NCBI GenBank assembly: GCA_903951185.1
Contig: CAJBBC010000014.1
Location: 1-33,230 of the forward strand
DNA from: an uncultured Actinomycetes bacterium
GTDB lineage: Bacteria > Actinomycetota > Actinomycetes > S36-B12 > UBA5976
Direction: 5' to 3'
DNA: 33,230 nucleotides
The notes under the pieces are model-generated. The model searched no databases. It saw nothing but the letters and a program-made list of their open reading frames with translations, and was not told the origin of the DNA. The position numbers were made by a program, and so were the translations under genes. Below are positions 30,895 to 33,230 of the stretch, piece by piece (position 1 is the stretch's first letter; each line of letters begins with the position of its first letter).

Positions 30895-31896
30895 ATGTCG
30901 AAAAAATGGGTTTTGGTTTCTTTAACTTTTGCCATATTAACTTCTGGTTGTAGTGAAGCAGGATCAACGGCACTTAAATCCAAGACTAGCAATGCTCCAG
31001 AAAATAATGAGGTTTCAGTATTTGAAGATAATCCAAATCCCGTTTCATTAGCCGCTTTAAATAAATTAGATATATCTGGATCGAACTTAGTTTTAAAAAA
31101 TATGGTAGGTACGACAAGTACTTACACAAAATATGAAATAACTTATCAAGCGAATGAATTTGAAATTTCAGGAATCTTAAATATTCCAATTGGTGACGGC
31201 CCATTTCCAGCTTTAGTACTGGGCCATGGATATATTGATCCAGCAATATATACAACTGGCCGCGGTCTAAAACGTGAACAAGATTACTTGGCGAGTAATG
31301 GTTTTATAGTTTTACACACTGACTACCGGAATCACGCTGGCAGTGATGACGATCCAAATAACACATTGAATATGCGGCTTGGCTACACCGTAGATGTTAT
31401 TGCTGCTGCAAAAGCGCTCAGAAATTCTGGACTAGCTCAGGTTGACCAAAAAAGAATCGGTTACCTTGGCAGGTCGATGGGTGGTGGTATTGGGTATAAC
31501 GTCGCAACTGTTGCGCCAAATGAATTCGATGCACTTGTTTTATATGCACCAGTTAGTGCGAATTACGTAGATAACTTTAATAAGTGGGGTCGGGATAATC
31601 CGGAAATTGAAAATCCAATTGTTGAAAAATTTGGTAGCCCAGAAGATGCACCAGACTTTTGGAAAGGCATTTCAGCTGAAAACTACTTTGCGAATATTTC
31701 TGATCCAATCATGATTCATCATGGAACTAATGATGAAAGTTGCAAAGTGGAGTGGTCACAGCGTGCTGCGGCACAAATGAAGGCTGCTGGTAAAGAAGTT
31801 ACGCTCCATGTTTACGAAGGTGAAGCCCATGCATTTGGGCCGATGTGGGAATTGTCCATGCAGCGTTCAGTCGAATTCTTGCAGGCAAATCTTTAA
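30895..31896 (+). CDS. Alpha/beta-hydrolase lipoprotein (prolyl-oligopeptidase/dienelactone-hydrolase type)
   Basis: 333 residues from the ATG at 30895. An upstream in-frame start at 30847 adds 16 residues with no signal character. The signal peptide MSKKWVLVSLTFAILTSGC ends in a lipobox-like TSGC (C19). The hydrolase core shows LVLGHGYIDP as the oxyanion-side strand, GYLGRSMGGGIGYN with nucleophile S194, IMIHHGTNDESC with the acidic residue, and EGEAHAFGP with the catalytic His. It is an extracytoplasmic esterase or peptidase of unknown substrate. TAGGTT lies 5 nt before the ATG, so it may be leaderless. It stands alone between livH and an SDR on the other strand. Confidence 0.9.
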   Translation: MSKKWVLVSLTFAILTSGCSEAGSTALKSKTSNAPENNEVSVFEDNPNPVSLAALNKLDISGSNLVLKNMVGTTSTYTKYEITYQANEFEISGILNIPIGDGPFPALVLGHGYIDPAIYTTGRGLKREQDYLASNGFIVLHTDYRNHAGSDDDPNNTLNMRLGYTVDVIAAAKALRNSGLAQVDQKRIGYLGRSMGGGIGYNVATVAPNEFDALVLYAPVSANYVDNFNKWGRDNPEIENPIVEKFGSPEDAPDFWKGISAENYFANISDPIMIHHGTNDESCKVEWSQRAAAQMKAAGKEVTLHVYEGEAHAFGPMWELSMQRSVEFLQANL

Positions 31897-31939
31897 TTCC
31901 CTGACTTGTGTAAGTTTATTTGTGTACGTTTAAATTTTT

Positions 31940-32695
31940 TTACATCCGCAAGTACGAAGCGCCATTAAAGTCAAGGACTGCGCCACTTGCCCAAAGCGAC
32001 TCTTTGGAAGCTAAGAAGTAAATCGCTTTCGCTAATTCTTCTGGTTCAGCAACGCGGCCGAAAGGGCTCTGATTGCGAATGTCATCGCCAGTTGGACCAT
32101 TCAGTAATTCAGCAGCCATTTCAGTATCCACGAATCCAGGAGCAAGTGTTGTCACTCCAATCCCTAGTGGGGCTAAAGCCTTTGCAATTGACTGACCAAA
32201 AGCGACAATCGCAGCTTTACTTGCGCCGTACGCCGGACTCACTGGTTCGCCGCGAAAAGCACCACGTGAACCAACATTTACAATTCGCGAATCTGCATTG
32301 CGCGGCATGAATTGCAAAGCGCACCACGTTACGTTTGCAGCACCAATTAAGTTGACGCCTAATGTATCGGCCCAAGCTTGTTGCCATACTCCATAACTCG
32401 AAGACTCAATTGGATGATCAAAAAATACTCCAGCGTTGTTAATTAGAATGTCTATTTGACCAAACTCTTTACCAACCTGATCGACCATGACTTTGATTTC
32501 GGCTGCATCACGCAAATCTGCTTGCGCAATCATGTGCCCAGAACCAGGCAAACTAGCAACAACTTCACTGGCTAGCATTTCATTAGCGCTATAGTGAACC
32601 GCAATTCGATCACCATTTTCCGCGAAATACTTTGCAATGCTTGCACCGATTCCTCGTGATCCACCGGTGACTAAAACAGTTCTTTGTTTTCCCAT
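31940..32695 (-). CDS. SDR-family oxidoreductase (3-oxoacyl-ACP reductase-like)
   Basis: 251-residue classical SDR. It shows VTGGSRGIGASIAKYFAENG (about 9-28), DLRD, INNAGVF, the catalytic Ser in NVGSRGAFRG (about 142-151), YGASKAAIVAF with Tyr and Lys, and APGFVDTEM. The C-terminal FLASKESLWASGAVLDFNGA matches FabG-like proteins. FabG itself is unlikely because it lies outside a fatty-acid gene cluster, so a general alcohol/ketone reductase is the safer call. TACTCT is 6 nt upstream of the ATG. Confidence 0.92.
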   Translation of the reverse strand: MGKQRTVLVTGGSRGIGASIAKYFAENGDRIAVHYSANEMLASEVVASLPGSGHMIAQADLRDAAEIKVMVDQVGKEFGQIDILINNAGVFFDHPIESSSYGVWQQAWADTLGVNLIGAANVTWCALQFMPRNADSRIVNVGSRGAFRGEPVSPAYGASKAAIVAFGQSIAKALAPLGIGVTTLAPGFVDTEMAAELLNGPTGDDIRNQSPFGRVAEPEELAKAIYFLASKESLWASGAVLDFNGASYLRM

Positions 32696-32701
32696 GAAAT
32701 A

Positions 32702-32707
32702 AGAGTA
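32702..32707 (-). promoter_or_regulatory. Candidate -10 element (leaderless) of the SDR gene at 31940-32695
   Basis: TACTCT, 6 nt (TATTTC), then the ATG at 32695 on the minus strand. It lies in the 22-bp gap after the AlkD-type gene. This could let the SDR be transcribed on its own. Confidence 0.45.
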
Positions 32708-32717
32708 CTTACTTTAA

Positions 32718-33230
32718 TTAATTATTTCGATTAATTGCTTTTAAACCTTCACGAACTGAAAGCGTTTGCAGGTCTGGATGAGATTTAATGAATTTCTTAA
32801 CAAATCTAGGATCTGTATATGAGTAACTACGAAGTGCCCAGCCAATAGCTTTCGCAATAAAGAATTCTTGATCCTTAGCGCGTAGAGCGCAGTATTTTTC
32901 TAGTCGGATTACATCTGTGCGCTTACCGAGTTTTAATTGGTGAATTATGGCCACACGCACCATCCAAATATTGTCGTATTTAACCCACTGATCCATCAGT
33001 TTTCGTAATTGTGGATTTCGATCAATAACCGGTTCAATCGCAGTGCGCAAAGCATCAACGGTATCCCACCAAGATTTGGTTGTGATGAACCACTTTGCCT
33101 GTTTAGTTACAAAATCTTGCGAAAGTCTATTTGAATTCTTAATTAATAAATCACAAGCAACATATTGAAATTCGCGTTCTTTCTGTTCCCATAAATCTTG
33201 ACAAAGCGAAACAAGTTCTTTTTCGGTAAA
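32718..33230 (-). CDS. AlkD-type DNA alkylation repair protein (partial, N-terminus beyond window)
   Basis: The reading frame is open from the right edge to a stop at 32718, giving 170 codons of the C-terminal part. The visible chain includes LWEQKEREFQYVACDLLIK, WFITTKSWWDTVDAL, NIWMVRVAIIHQL, EFFIAKAIGWALRSYSYTDP and RFVKKFIKSHPDLQTLSVREGLKAI. These HEAT-like helices with the WWDTVD and IGWALR motifs match AlkD, a DNA glycosylase that removes bulky or positively charged alkylated bases. A TTG at 33050 could be mistaken for a start, but the family match continues upstream of it. The SDR follows after 22 bp on the same strand. Confidence 0.93.
   Translation of the reverse strand, partial: FTEKELVSLCQDLWEQKEREFQYVACDLLIKNSNRLSQDFVTKQAKWFITTKSWWDTVDALRTAIEPVIDRNPQLRKLMDQWVKYDNIWMVRVAIIHQLKLGKRTDVIRLEKYCALRAKDQEFFIAKAIGWALRSYSYTDPRFVKKFIKSHPDLQTLSVREGLKAINRNN

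Noticed and set aside
1..33230. CRISPR arrays, insertion sequences, prophage or integrative elements
   Set aside because: I found no direct-repeat arrays, transposase or integrase genes, or repeated tRNA ends on either strand.

Overview
The window looks like a chromosomal segment of a low-GC, streamlined actinobacterium. I estimate GC at about 40-43% by eye. The evidence is a dnaK-grpE-dnaJ-hspR operon with an HspR-type (HAIR) operator, several genes that look leaderless with a TANNNT element about 6 nt before the start codon, GTG/TTG starts, very short intergenic gaps, and a three-gene proton-translocating transhydrogenase. This fits the freshwater acI/Nanopelagicales type, but no marker gene here proves it. 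I see no transposase, phage gene, CRISPR array or rRNA. One tRNA (Thr, CGT anticodon) is present.

Layout. 1-5480 is core metabolism: a truncated GNAT acetyltransferase downstream of purA, class II fba, a DedA membrane protein, pyrE, a small unknown protein and an SDR. 5493-9175 (minus strand) is the DnaK chaperone operon, with the HspR operator upstream of dnaK at 9284-9304. Its DnaJ has lost the whole zinc-finger region. 9435-13240 is a plus-strand run: a zinc alcohol dehydrogenase, a MalY/PatB-like aminotransferase, an O6-alkylguanine methyltransferase and a second zinc alcohol dehydrogenase. 13237-18591 holds an MpaB-type oxygenase, an atypical SDR, a 14-TM MFS exporter with a palindrome in its leader, an orphan response regulator and a CapA-like lipoprotein with an 11-bp inverted repeat next to its start codon. 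18674-21530 encodes the transhydrogenase PntAA-PntAB-PntB. 21545-23566 has a cytochrome P450 and a membrane-anchored unknown.

The most interesting block is 23744-29719, which reads as a sulfide/persulfide-handling island with two divergent arms. The left (minus) arm has a SAM methyltransferase, a sulfide:quinone-reductase-like flavoprotein and a 47-residue small protein, followed by tRNA-Thr. The right (plus) arm has an exported rhodanese lipoprotein, a 58-residue Cys-rich protein, a small membrane protein with an intramembrane CPVC motif, a thioredoxin, a CsoR/CstR-family regulator and a CoA-disulfide-reductase/rhodanese fusion. Between the arms lies a perfect 16-bp palindrome, ATACCCCTAGGGGTAT, of the kind bound by CsoR/CstR repressors. 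Its two ends run into candidate -10 elements of both divergent promoters. The regulator keeps the two sensor cysteines but has Gly where copper sensors have His, so I infer persulfide rather than copper sensing. Together the genes suggest a thiol/persulfide relay from the outer membrane face through the membrane CxxC protein and thioredoxin to the cytoplasmic CoA-disulfide reductase.

29724-33230 holds a lone LivH-type permease, an alpha/beta-hydrolase lipoprotein, an SDR and a truncated AlkD-type DNA glycosylase. No gene-free stretch exceeds 300 bases. The longest, 9176-9434, holds the HspR operator and the dnaK and adh promoters.
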